Shown in pieces: positions 1 through 6,763 of a DNA stretch of 12,847 bases. The first letter of the stretch is position 1. The number at the start of each line of letters is the position of its first letter. Source of the stretch: Deltaproteobacteria bacterium (GTDB taxonomy: Bacteria; Desulfobacterota; GWC2-55-46); NCBI GenBank assembly GCA_016218095.1, contig JACREV010000149.1, forward strand, positions 1 through 12,847, written 5' to 3'. The notes beneath the pieces were generated by a model that was not told the origin of the DNA, did no database searches, and saw nothing but the letters and a program-made list of their open reading frames with translations. The position numbers were made by a program, and so were the translations under genes.

Positions 1-380
1 GTCACCCCCTCTATCTTCACCTCGACCCCGCTCTTCCTGAACCCTTTTGAGGCAGGCTCGATAAACGGCTTCATGGCGCTCAAATTCTTCTTTATCCCGG
101 CCTCTGACGCCGCCTCCTGAACGGCGTCTGAGGCGGTAGAGGCCGGCGCGACGAGCTTTGCCTCATAGGGCTCAAGGGTCGCGCGCTCCTTCATGTATTC
201 TGCGCGGACGGTCTCGAACGCCGTTGCCTCGTTTTGAAGGGACTTCAGTTTTCGCGCGGAGCGGCCGTTGACCGCGATGGTAAGCCCTATGAATACAAAA
301 AGGGCTATGAGGGCCGCCCCCCACTTTATGTGGAGCGGCTTGAGATCGGCCCTCTTTGCGATATCCGGGAGGTCTATCAT
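1..380 (-). CDS. gspM: Type II secretion system protein M (GspM), N-terminal part; runs off the left edge
   Basis: Read on the minus strand from ATG at 380; 126 codons are visible and no stop is reached before the window edge. The start overlaps the gspL stop in an ATGA arrangement and has a strong GGAGGAG ribosome site just upstream. The protein begins MIDLPDIAKRADLKP, then has one membrane span at about residues 20-37 (WGAALIALFVFIGLTIAV), then a charged, probably helical stretch rich in Glu, Lys and Ala. A short cytoplasmic tail, one span and a periplasmic helix is the GspM layout, and its place directly after gspL is the standard operon position. In this family GspM partners GspL in the inner-membrane assembly platform that couples the secretion ATPase to pseudopilus growth. 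The C-terminal ferredoxin-like domain lies outside the window. The call rests on layout and position more than on conserved residues. Confidence 0.78.
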   Translation of the reverse strand, partial: MIDLPDIAKRADLKPLHIKWGAALIALFVFIGLTIAVNGRSARKLKSLQNEATAFETVRAEYMKERATLEPYEAKLVAPASTASDAVQEAASEAGIKKNLSAMKPFIEPASKGFRKSGVEVKIEGV

Positions 381-1657
381 CTCTCCTCCATGGAGGCGCT
401 TAAGTTGAAGGTGACCCCGCCTGAGGCGGAAGACTTAAGATCTGTCACGGCTACCCCTGTAAAGAAGACCTTTGAGAGCGAGTCCCTGAACGCCTCGGCC
501 TTCTCGAAGGACGGCGCCTCTCCACGGGCGGTGAGCCTGCCTCTCGTTGCCTTAAGCTCGTGGACGCGGATGGCGAGGCCTTCGGAGGCCTTTGCTACGG
601 CCTTGAGAGCCCCGGGCAGGTCGACGCCGTCGCTTATTATCACCTTTTCGTCCTTGAGGCCCTTTGTCCTTGCAAGGAGCTGGTGAGACGGGTCGGAAAG
701 GCGCGTCTCGCCGGGGAAGAGCCTTGAGTAGGACTCACGAATAGAGCCTTTAAGCGAGGCCGCCTCCAGGCTCATTGACTTGTACCGTAGAGCCGAGTAA
801 CCGGCCCAGAGGAGGGCGAGGGCGGCAATCAGCGCGAATGAGACCTTTATCTGCCGCCCCTCGGGGGTCCCTCCTTCGGACTCCAAGAGTCCGTCCCGCA
901 TGAAGTTTATCGAGTCCTTAACGCCACGCTTATAGTGCTCGGCCATGGCGAGGAGCGAGGCATTCTCCACCTTTATCCCGGAGGCGTTCCTGAATTCTTT
1001 TCCGTGTGATGCGAGCGCGTCCTTGAAGGCGTCGTTCAGGACAAAGAACTCATCCGCCTCCACTCCGTCCTCCTTCATCGCGGCGAGAGAGAGCTTCAAG
1101 TCAGTCGCGTCTTTTAGAAACTTGAAGAAGACGGGCCTGCCGCCATCGGCCACGACGATCGATTCGTCGTCGACGAGCGCGGACCTCTTGTTCGTGAGCT
1201 TGCCGAGTATTATGGCCTTTGAGAAGAGGCAGGAGCCTATCCACGAGGGCTCGGCCCCGAGCGCGGAGAGCGCGCCAACGCGCTCCTTGATAGCCGCCTT
1301 CTCCGCCGCGGCCACGAGCGCGCGTCCATCGGCGAGAGGGAGCCCTTCGAGTATGAGGTCCCCCGCGTCCTCAGCGAAGAGGTCCTTTGCCTCAAATGGG
1401 AGGGTCGCGTCGAGCTTCTTTTTATCTGAAATAGGGACCTTGACGATGTTCATCCGTACGGCGGAGGGCGGGAGCGACACTATGACGGCCGAAAAAGACC
1501 TGAAGCGGCTCAATGCCTCGAAGACCTTTTCGTAAGAGGCCCTGATATCCGCGCCCGCTGGGACCGTGACAGACGCCTTCTCATCGAGGGATGATGAAAA
1601 CACGGCGGCCCTGATCGAGGCGCGCCCCTCTTCTATGACGAGCATGGGCCTCGCCAC
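377..1657 (-). CDS. gspL: Type II secretion system protein L (GspL), inner-membrane assembly platform
   Basis: A 426-residue protein. The cytoplasmic N-terminal part (about 1-255) resembles the actin-like GspL/PilM fold, with a segment at 249-257 (SINFMRDGL) like the one that precedes the membrane span in GspL proteins. One span lies at about 272-290, followed by a periplasmic domain of about 135 residues. In the family the cytoplasmic domain binds the GspE ATPase and the periplasmic domain pairs with GspM. The start is GTG at 1657, directly after the gspK stop, with AGGAGG nine bases upstream; an ATG four codons later (1645) is a weaker alternative. Translation is probably coupled to gspK. 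The stop overlaps the gspM start. The N-terminal domain is diverged, so the call also leans on operon position between gspK and gspM. Confidence 0.92.
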   Translation of the reverse strand: MARPMLVIEEGRASIRAAVFSSSLDEKASVTVPAGADIRASYEKVFEALSRFRSFSAVIVSLPPSAVRMNIVKVPISDKKKLDATLPFEAKDLFAEDAGDLILEGLPLADGRALVAAAEKAAIKERVGALSALGAEPSWIGSCLFSKAIILGKLTNKRSALVDDESIVVADGGRPVFFKFLKDATDLKLSLAAMKEDGVEADEFFVLNDAFKDALASHGKEFRNASGIKVENASLLAMAEHYKRGVKDSINFMRDGLLESEGGTPEGRQIKVSFALIAALALLWAGYSALRYKSMSLEAASLKGSIRESYSRLFPGETRLSDPSHQLLARTKGLKDEKVIISDGVDLPGALKAVAKASEGLAIRVHELKATRGRLTARGEAPSFEKAEAFRDSLSKVFFTGVAVTDLKSSASGGVTFNLSASMEER

Positions 1658-2557
1658 CTACCGCACCCTCCTGTAGAGGACCTTTGATGAGCTTACATCC
1701 ACTATGGACTCGACCTCTCTTGCGCCTTCGCTGTACTCGCCGCGCGAGATTATCCTGAAGATATCGCTCTTGACGGTGATCCTCCCCTGGAGGCTGAACC
1801 CGAGGGTCTCGAACCCTGCGACCTTTCTTATCCCCGCCGTCTCCTCAAAGGGCGTCCTCTCCCTGTATTTTATGACGCGCTCGGCCATCTCTTCCGTTAC
1901 TTCGTCCGATAAGGCGCGCAAGACCTCCTTCGGGGCCGTGTTGATGTTCACGAGCCCGTCGGTGTGGACGGTCACGAAAGGGGAGAGCTTCTTCATCGTC
2001 ATCGGCGTGTAACCCTTTACAAGCCTTAGCTCGTCGACGGAGTCCGGCTGTCCGTTCTTTGAAACGTACGGAGGGTTGAGCCTTCCGTACCAGTCGTTCG
2101 TCTCTCCGCCCCCACGGCGGGAGGCGTCGTCAGAGTCTATCCAGTCCGAGAGCGCCTCGGGGAGGTCTTTGCCGAGGCCGAGAGCGAGGGTAAGCCTCTC
2201 ATACGCGTCATAGAGGCCGGTATTGAGCTCGCCGTTCTTGTAGGCGACCATGAGCGAGAGCTTCGCCTGCTCGTCCTCGACCTTTATCGTCAACGCGCCG
2301 TCCCCGGCGGGTATCACCCTTTCGGAGTCGGTCCGGCTCAGGTAAGTATACCCTTGATTGTCGTTAAGCGCCTTCAACGCCCTGCCCGCAAGCTCCACCC
2401 CGCCGTCCGCGAGGAGAGAAGCCCTTAAGGTATCCCGTGCGGACGCTGCGTTCAGCGCGCCAGAGTGCACCGAGTAGACGGCCTCTCCCATGACCGCGAC
2501 GAGGATTGCGGTAATAAGGAGCGTAAGTATGAGGGCGAACCCTTTTTCGGAGCGCAT
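1658..2557 (-). CDS. gspK: Type II secretion minor pseudopilin K (GspK), tip protein
   Basis: A 299-residue protein with a very short prepilin leader: cleavage is expected after Gly6 (MRSEKG|FALILTLL). The residue at mature position +5 is Leu rather than Glu, which is the known GspK exception among pseudopilins. The large insert typical of GspK is present, with the motif DWIDSDD at 138-144 and VNINTAPKEVLRAL at 203-216, part of the helical domain found in this family. GspK caps the pseudopilus with GspI and GspJ. The start ATG at 2557 has only a poor ribosome site (GACCGG) and lies downstream of a palindromic repeat rather than overlapping gspJ, unlike every other junction in the operon. An AT-rich TATAAA stands about ten bases before the start, but no -35 box goes with it. 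Confidence 0.95.
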   Translation of the reverse strand: MRSEKGFALILTLLITAILVAVMGEAVYSVHSGALNAASARDTLRASLLADGGVELAGRALKALNDNQGYTYLSRTDSERVIPAGDGALTIKVEDEQAKLSLMVAYKNGELNTGLYDAYERLTLALGLGKDLPEALSDWIDSDDASRRGGGETNDWYGRLNPPYVSKNGQPDSVDELRLVKGYTPMTMKKLSPFVTVHTDGLVNINTAPKEVLRALSDEVTEEMAERVIKYRERTPFEETAGIRKVAGFETLGFSLQGRITVKSDIFRIISRGEYSEGAREVESIVDVSSSKVLYRRVR

Positions 2558-2588
2558 CCGGTCACATTTATATTAAACTTAAAACGGT

Positions 2589-2677
2589 GTCCTTACGAGC
2601 CAAGCGAAGCAATCTTATTTTGAGCCGATCGATCGCCTGGAGATTGCTTCGTCGAAAAAACACTTCCTCGCAATGAC
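2589..2677. repeat. Imperfect palindromic REP/MITE-like repeat between gspJ and gspK
   Basis: An inverted repeat with a perfect 11-bp core, CGAAGCAATCT at 2605-2615 and AGATTGCTTCG at 2641-2651, separated by 25 bases. The outer ends also mirror each other loosely: the right end reads as GTCATTGCGAGG on the minus strand and the left end as GTCCTTACGAGC on the plus strand. The combination of GTCATTGCGAG and GAAGCAATCT arms resembles a palindromic repeat I remember as widespread in several environmental phyla; that link is from memory, not a search. It accounts for most of the about 160 bp between the two genes and would form a hairpin in the gsp transcript. It codes for nothing. Confidence 0.62.
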
Positions 2678-2719
2678 AAAAAATAAATTATCCGCGCCAC
2701 GGTCTCTCTCACAGCCTGC

Positions 2720-3358
2720 CTATCTTATCACGGTCCTCGGGATCGCCCTGTACTCCGTTATCGCGCCTTCCTCTTTTATCGCGACCACGGCCTTTATCGC
2801 GGTGGGGAGCCTCTTCTCAAGAGACGTGTCCCAGGCCTTTGCCCAGCCGTTCCCGCTTAAAAAGCTGACCTCGAACCCTTCTATCCCCTCGATGACCGGG
2901 AGCTTCATCGAGAGCTTCTCGCCCCTGTAGGCGTCCCACGCCTCTTTGTACAGGGTCATCTTGCCGCCGCGATCGGTCTCGGTGAAATATTTCACGGCAA
3001 GGAGGTCGCCTCCCGAAGCCCCTTCCTTTATGACCGGGTACGTGAACGCAGTGAAGACAATGGAGCTTGCGGGTCTCCCGCTGGAGTCCCGGTTCTCGCC
3101 GATAAGGAGAGAGGCCTTGTTCCCGTCTTTATAGAAGGCTGAGGAGACCTCCTTTGTAAACGTGTCGAGGAAGCGGCCGACCTCTCTCGTCCGTTCGAGC
3201 GATGAATCGATGGCGTCGCGGCCCCGGAGGACTGAGAAGAAGGACCCGTAGAGCGCCGCGATTATCGCGGAGACGAGGGCGAGGGCGACGAGGACCTCGA
3301 TTAGGGTAAACCCGCCACTTCCGCGTACTCCACTGTGTTCGAGCCTTGAGCGCCTCAT
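2720..3358 (-). CDS. gspJ: Type II secretion minor pseudopilin J (GspJ)
   Basis: Taken as 212 residues from ATG at 3358, fourteen bases after the gspI stop. The frame stays open further upstream, but that extension would lie inside gspI and put more than 40 unlikely Arg/Gly-rich residues before the prepilin leader. The leader is MRRSRLEHSGVRGSGG, cleaved after Gly16, followed by FTLIEVLVALALVS with the conserved Glu at +5. A hydrophobic helix at about 17-40 is followed by a soluble domain of usual GspJ size. GspJ joins GspI and GspK in the complex at the pseudopilus tip. The assignment as J rather than another minor pseudopilin rests on length and order between gspI and gspK. Confidence 0.92.
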   Translation of the reverse strand: MRRSRLEHSGVRGSGGFTLIEVLVALALVSAIIAALYGSFFSVLRGRDAIDSSLERTREVGRFLDTFTKEVSSAFYKDGNKASLLIGENRDSSGRPASSIVFTAFTYPVIKEGASGGDLLAVKYFTETDRGGKMTLYKEAWDAYRGEKLSMKLPVIEGIEGFEVSFLSGNGWAKAWDTSLEKRLPTAIKAVVAIKEEGAITEYRAIPRTVIR

Positions 3359-3372
3359 CGGGCCTCGCTTCC

Positions 3373-3729
3373 CTATTGCGTAAGCCTGTATGTCTCTATC
3401 GAGACCGCCTCTGCCCCGGACGTGACGTCGAGCTTGAGCTTCTTGACCCCCTCTATGGACATATCCTCCATCTCGAGCCGCCACCTGAAGCCCGGCCTGT
3501 CCGGGAAATCCCCCTCGCGCATATCCGGGACGCCGGACACGTCCATATCCTGAAAGAACTCCCTTGCGAGGTTCGTTGCGGTCGATAAGGTCTTGAGCCT
3601 TTCAGCGGTCTTGAGGTTGTAGTTTATGGAATAGATGATCGTGACGATGACGCCGGAGAGTATGGCGAGCGATACAACCGCCTCAAGGAGCGTGAACCCT
3701 TCCTCTCCGGATATCTGAGGTTTACGCAT
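3373..3729 (-). CDS. gspI: Type II secretion minor pseudopilin I (GspI)
   Basis: A 118-residue protein, typical GspI length. The leader MRKPQISGEEG is cleaved after Gly11 and followed by FTLLEAVVSLAILSG, with Glu16 at mature position +5. After the N-terminal helix comes a short globular domain containing LAREFFQD, like the helix seen in GspI proteins. It starts at ATG 3729, eight bases inside the end of gspH, so translation is probably coupled; no strong ribosome site is visible. GspI forms the core of the tip complex with GspJ and GspK and is made in small amounts compared with GspG. Confidence 0.91.
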   Translation of the reverse strand: MRKPQISGEEGFTLLEAVVSLAILSGVIVTIIYSINYNLKTAERLKTLSTATNLAREFFQDMDVSGVPDMREGDFPDRPGFRWRLEMEDMSIEGVKKLKLDVTSGAEAVSIETYRLTQ

Positions 3730-4273
3730 CGGGCCTGACCGTGACCTTGCCTGAGAACGGGTTGTAGCTTACCGAGGCCTTTCTCCCCCCATCTTCAACG
3801 AGGATCTCCATCGGAGGGCCGCCGGATGCCGGGTTGAAGACGACCTCCACCTCTCCTGAGGAGGGACCGAGCCCCTGTACGGTGACTGAGCTCAACACAA
3901 CGCCGCCTTTTAACTCGAATTCGCCGGACTCATCCGAATACTCGAGCCCGTCTTTGGAAGACGCGACCGAGATGGTCCCTTTCGAAGGGACGACCCGGGC
4001 CTTTATATGGAGCCTCTTTGACGAGGATTCCCTTTCGAGCTCCCTTAAAAGGGCGGAGAGCCTCCGCGCCTCGGTTTCGAGCCTCAAGTCCGTAAGGTTT
4101 GAGAGCCTTGGGTATGCCATGAGGAGCGCGGCCCCGAGTATGGCGAGGACTACGACGAGTTCTATGAGCGTGAGCCCGCGCGGCCTCCCGTTATGCGATC
4201 CATCCGGCCCATTTGGATACAAGGCCCGCGCGAGCGCCCGGTCACTCCAGGTTCCAGCTCTCGATATCGGCAT
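3722..4273 (-). CDS. gspH: Type II secretion minor pseudopilin H (GspH)
   Basis: A protein of up to 183 residues with a prepilin signature RPRG|LTLIELVVVLAILG: cleavage after Gly33, Leu instead of Phe at +1, and Glu38 at +5. The soluble part has many beta-strand-like stretches, as in GspH, which links the GspG shaft to the tip complex. The start is uncertain. ATG at 4273 overlaps the end of gspG by 32 bases and has a good GGGGAGAGG site, but it gives a 33-residue leader, long for this family. TTG at 4222, just after the gspG stop, would give a shorter leader but lacks a ribosome site. ATG 4273 is preferred. Confidence 0.9.
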   Translation of the reverse strand: MPISRAGTWSDRALARALYPNGPDGSHNGRPRGLTLIELVVVLAILGAALLMAYPRLSNLTDLRLETEARRLSALLRELERESSSKRLHIKARVVPSKGTISVASSKDGLEYSDESGEFELKGGVVLSSVTVQGLGPSSGEVEVVFNPASGGPPMEILVEDGGRKASVSYNPFSGKVTVRPDA

Positions 4274-4709
4274 CGAACCTCTCCCCGCCCTTGGCGCCGT
4301 CGGCCCCGTACGAGATGATGTCGTAGTCGTCGTTCACTCCCGGCGAGACGTAGACGAACGGGTTCCCCCACGGGTCTGCCGGGACCTTTTTCTTCTCAAG
4401 GTATCCGCCCTGCCGCCAGTTCTTCGGTATCGAGCCAATCGAGGGCTTTCCCACGAGCGCCTCCAGCCCCTGCTCGGTTCCGGGATACGCGCCGTTGTCG
4501 AGCTTGTACATCTTAAGGGCGGTCTCGAGGTTCCTTATCTGGACCTTGGCCTCGGTGACCTTCGCCTCGTCGGTCCTCCCGATGACCTTGGGCGCGATTA
4601 TAGCCGCGAGTATGCCGAGTATGGCTATGACCACGAGGAGCTCGATGAGAGTAAACCCGCGTCCTGATCCAACCGCGAGGGCCGTTTTTTTGAGCTTGCA
4701 TGTAAACAT
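4242..4709 (-). CDS. gspG: Type II secretion major pseudopilin G (GspG)
   Basis: A 155-residue protein, the shaft subunit of the pseudopilus. The leader MFTCKLKKTALAVGSGRG is cleaved after Gly18, then FTLIELLVVIAILGILAAI with Glu23 at +5. Family hallmarks follow: YPGTEQGLEAL at 75-85, DPWGNPF at 112-118 and YDIISYGADG at 129-138, the last part of the calcium-binding C-terminal loop that stabilises GspG. The start ATG at 4709 has a near-perfect AGGAGGTG ribosome site. It is the first gene of the minus-strand gsp transcript, with no gspC-F upstream; a cytochrome gene faces away from it across 192 bp. High translation would fit its role as the most abundant subunit. Confidence 0.97.
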   Translation of the reverse strand: MFTCKLKKTALAVGSGRGFTLIELLVVIAILGILAAIIAPKVIGRTDEAKVTEAKVQIRNLETALKMYKLDNGAYPGTEQGLEALVGKPSIGSIPKNWRQGGYLEKKKVPADPWGNPFVYVSPGVNDDYDIISYGADGAKGGERFDADIESWNLE

Positions 4710-4733
4710 CCTGATACACCTCCTAAAGAGAAA

Positions 4734-4762
4734 TTTATATCAAGATTGAGCGTTTTAAGCAA
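4734..4762 (-). promoter_or_regulatory. Candidate sigma-70-type promoter of the gsp operon
   Basis: On the minus strand a TATAAA -10 box (4734-4739) lies 17 bases from a weak -35 TTGCTT (4757-4762). The predicted start near 4727 leaves a leader of under 20 bases that still includes the AGGAGGTG ribosome site of gspG. The -10 is good but the -35 matches only TTG. TTTACA with TTAAAA a little further upstream is an alternative pair. Confidence 0.42.
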
Positions 4763-4840
4763 CTTTTATTCGTTTGTAAAGGCCCTCCAACCGATGTCTC
4801 CATCGTCCGGCATGCATGGTTTTGTCCCTCTGTCCACGGT

Positions 4841-4869
4841 TTGACAAAAAATGGGCGCTCCGATATGTT
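4841..4869 (+). promoter_or_regulatory. Sigma-70-type promoter of the cytochrome-barrel gene
   Basis: A perfect -35 TTGACA (4841-4846), a 17-base spacer and a -10 TATGTT (4864-4869, 4 of 6 matches). The predicted start is near 4876, giving a leader of about 26 bases that carries the AAAGG ribosome site before ATG 4902. It also argues against a translation start at 4851, which would lie inside the promoter. Confidence 0.6.
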
Positions 4870-4901
4870 TTATCTGTCTTTTTCGAAAGAAAGGCTTGGT
4901 T

Positions 4902-6122
4902 ATGAAAAAAACGGCGAAGCTCTTCTTTTTTATCCTTACGTTTCTTTTCGTTGCTACGGCGTGGGATGAGGCCCGCGCCACCCCGCTCCTCGCCATGCAG
5001 TCCGTGGAGAGATGCGACACCTGCCACGAGGAGCCGGACAGGAGCGACCCCAAATGGGTCGAGGAGAACTACAAGCTCTCCGAGAGGAAGTGCAGGGTCT
5101 CCTGTAGCGTCTGCCACGTGAACCCCTCGGGCGGCATGCAGAGGAACGGCACCGGGTATTACTACGGGACGAAGTCATTATCCCTTACGACGGACATCCC
5201 GGATGACGTCGAGCGGTATATCGAGGCTATAAGGGAGCACGGGTTCCTTACCATAGGCGGGGACTTCAGGTTCATGGCGATCCGCGGGGATTCGACCGAC
5301 GTCGACCCCCTGTACTTCCCGATGCAGGCCGACCTGTACCTGAACGCCCGCGTCCATAAGCACGTCGCGCTATTTACCCAATTCGGGTTAGAGCGCGCCG
5401 GTAACTCTACTGTCAGGGAGGTCTTCGGGCTCGTCGATAACTTCCCGTATAACTCCTATGTGAAGTTCGGGCGGTTCATCCCGCCGTACGGCCTACGGCT
5501 CGACGACCACACCGCCTTCATAAGGACTAAGCTCGAGCTCTCACAGGCTCAGAGCGACGCGTATTTCTCGGGCGTGGAGGCCGGGGCCGAGCCGACGTTG
5601 TTCTTCGCCCGCGCTGCACATTTTAATTCGGATACCACCCCGGCCGGCTCGACCGGGCTTACGCCTACCGGTTATTCGACGACCGCCGGATGGGCGGGCC
5701 GGTGGCTCCACTTATCCCTTTCGTACCTCGGCATAAACGATCTCGACGCGAGTTCGACGGGCTCGACCGAGCGGAGCGCCTATGGCGTTTCCGGGGCGCT
5801 ACGGTACAAGACGCTTACGTACCTGTTCGAGTTCGACCGTAAGAGCGACGACGTGACCTCAGGCTCGGTATCGACCGAGGACGCCGACATCACCTTCAAC
5901 GAGCTCAACTGGAGGGCCGCTCAGGGCGTGAACCTTAAGGCGAGGTACGAGACCTACTCCCCGGACGCATCGACCGGAGAGGCCGAGCTTAAGAGGTATG
6001 CCGCGGGGGTCGACTTCTATCCGTTTCCGTTTACCGAAATAAACGCGCAGTACCGGACAACGGACTCCGAACCGGGAGAGACTGCGAACGACTTTTTCGT
6101 CATCGGCCACATCTGGTTCTGA
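4902..6122 (+). CDS. Fused diheme c-type cytochrome and outer-membrane beta-barrel protein (Cyc2-like architecture)
   Basis: A 406-residue protein started at ATG 4902, behind AAAGG; an in-frame ATG at 4851 lies within the promoter. A signal peptide (1-26, cleavage after EARA) targets it to the periplasm. Two haem-binding CXXCH motifs follow, CDTCH at 38-42 and CSVCH at 68-72, the second preceded by Cys64. In residues 27-90 the only possible axial ligands besides the two motif histidines are Met32 and Met79. From about residue 95 the chain has alternating hydrophobic/polar beta strands with aromatic girdles, and it ends ...FFVIGHIWF; a C-terminal Phe is typical of outer-membrane barrels inserted by BAM. 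A short haem domain fused to a barrel recalls Cyc2 iron oxidases, but those carry one haem, so this is an architectural likeness and not a family assignment. The likely role is electron transfer across the outer membrane. Donor and acceptor are unknown. Confidence 0.8.
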   Translation: MKKTAKLFFFILTFLFVATAWDEARATPLLAMQSVERCDTCHEEPDRSDPKWVEENYKLSERKCRVSCSVCHVNPSGGMQRNGTGYYYGTKSLSLTTDIPDDVERYIEAIREHGFLTIGGDFRFMAIRGDSTDVDPLYFPMQADLYLNARVHKHVALFTQFGLERAGNSTVREVFGLVDNFPYNSYVKFGRFIPPYGLRLDDHTAFIRTKLELSQAQSDAYFSGVEAGAEPTLFFARAAHFNSDTTPAGSTGLTPTGYSTTAGWAGRWLHLSLSYLGINDLDASSTGSTERSAYGVSGALRYKTLTYLFEFDRKSDDVTSGSVSTEDADITFNELNWRAAQGVNLKARYETYSPDASTGEAELKRYAAGVDFYPFPFTEINAQYRTTDSEPGETANDFFVIGHIWF

Positions 6123-6147
6123 CAGGCTGCTCCCAAAGTCCATCTGC

Positions 6148-6170
6148 GGCGTACGTACTTTAAGTACGCC
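6148..6170. repeat. Palindromic hairpin after the cytochrome-barrel gene
   Basis: GGCGTAC (6148-6154) pairs with GTACGCC (6164-6170) around a 9-base loop; the inner GTACTTTAAGTAC is itself nearly palindromic. There is no T-run, so it is a poor terminator. The surrounding sequence (CTGCTCCCAAAGTCCATCTGCGGC) looks like a non-coding dispersed repeat. No promoter stands out between here and the next gene, so read-through into the lipoprotein gene is likely. Confidence 0.4.
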
Positions 6171-6271
6171 TGGTTACTAGCTTTCCTGTTTCATCCGGGC
6201 CTCGCATCTTGAGCTTATCTGAAGCCTGAAAAATCGGGTTTTTAGCGATCTGCCTAAAATAAGGAGAGCAT

Positions 6272-6709
6272 ATGACAAAGAGTTTCAGGGTCTTAATCCT
6301 TGCTTTTCTATCCGTTGGCGTCTTTGCCTGCGGCGGAGGAGGGGATTCCGGGGGAGGTGGCGGCGCCGACGACACGACTCCCGTGAGCTTTTCCGGGTCC
6401 GTACAGCCGATATTCACTACGAATTGCGTAAGCTGTCACTCGCCGGGGGGTACTGGCGCGGTCCTCGACCTCCGGAGCACGCTTTCTTACGCGAACCTCG
6501 TTGGCCAGCCTTCGGCCGTGACCGGGACGCCCCCGTCAGGCACGCTCGTAGTAGCCGGCGACCACGCCTCAAGCGTCCTGTACCAGAGGATAACAGGAGA
6601 TGGGCTCGCCGCCGGGGAGGATATCATGCCGCAGGGGTTGCCGCAATTGAGCGACACCGACAAGGACACGATAGAAACCTGGATAGACCAGGGCGCGGCG
6701 AACAACTGA
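6272..6709 (+). CDS. Monohaem c-type cytochrome lipoprotein
   Basis: A 145-residue protein with a lipoprotein signal peptide: the hydrophobic segment ends in GVFA with the lipidated cysteine at Cys20. A Gly-rich linker (21-31) tethers it. Gly at +2, rather than Asp, suggests sorting to the outer membrane. The haem motif CVSCH is at 52-56 after FSGSVQPIFTTN, and the only internal methionine, Met119 in DIMPQG, is the likely second iron ligand. The ending LSDTDKDTIETWIDQGA is typical of small cytochromes related to the planctomycete-type c domain. The start ATG 6272 has AAGGAG five bases upstream. It lies 149 bp after the cytochrome-barrel gene on the same strand and ends just before a terminator, so the two may be co-transcribed. 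A role passing electrons to or from the barrel protein is inference. Confidence 0.88.
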   Translation: MTKSFRVLILAFLSVGVFACGGGGDSGGGGGADDTTPVSFSGSVQPIFTTNCVSCHSPGGTGAVLDLRSTLSYANLVGQPSAVTGTPPSGTLVVAGDHASSVLYQRITGDGLAAGEDIMPQGLPQLSDTDKDTIETWIDQGAANN

Positions 6710-6731
6710 GCCCGCCTCCTTTCAAGGACGA

Positions 6732-6763
6732 GGCCGGGGCATTCAGCCCCGGCCTTTTTTTTT
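6732..6763 (+). terminator. Intrinsic terminator after the cytochrome pair
   Basis: A perfect 9-bp G+C-rich stem, GGCCGGGGC (6732-6740) with GCCCCGGCC (6746-6754), a 5-base loop and a run of nine T. It separates the cytochrome genes from motAB. Confidence 0.95.

Noticed and set aside
945..1535. 196-residue plus-strand open frame opposite gspL
   Set aside because: It is the antisense shadow of gspL: Ser/Ala-rich, no ribosome site, no recognisable motif.
3834..4667. 277-residue plus-strand open frame opposite gspG and gspH
   Set aside because: It lies antisense to two certain pseudopilin genes and has the low-complexity make-up of a G+C-rich shadow frame.
4851..4901. Upstream start for the cytochrome-barrel protein
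   Set aside because: It lies between the -35 and -10 boxes and would put 17 residues before an otherwise standard signal peptide.
6229..6260. A separate promoter for the cytochrome lipoprotein using TAAAAT at 6255-6260
   Set aside because: No -35 box at 16-18 bases, and transcription would start inside the ribosome site.
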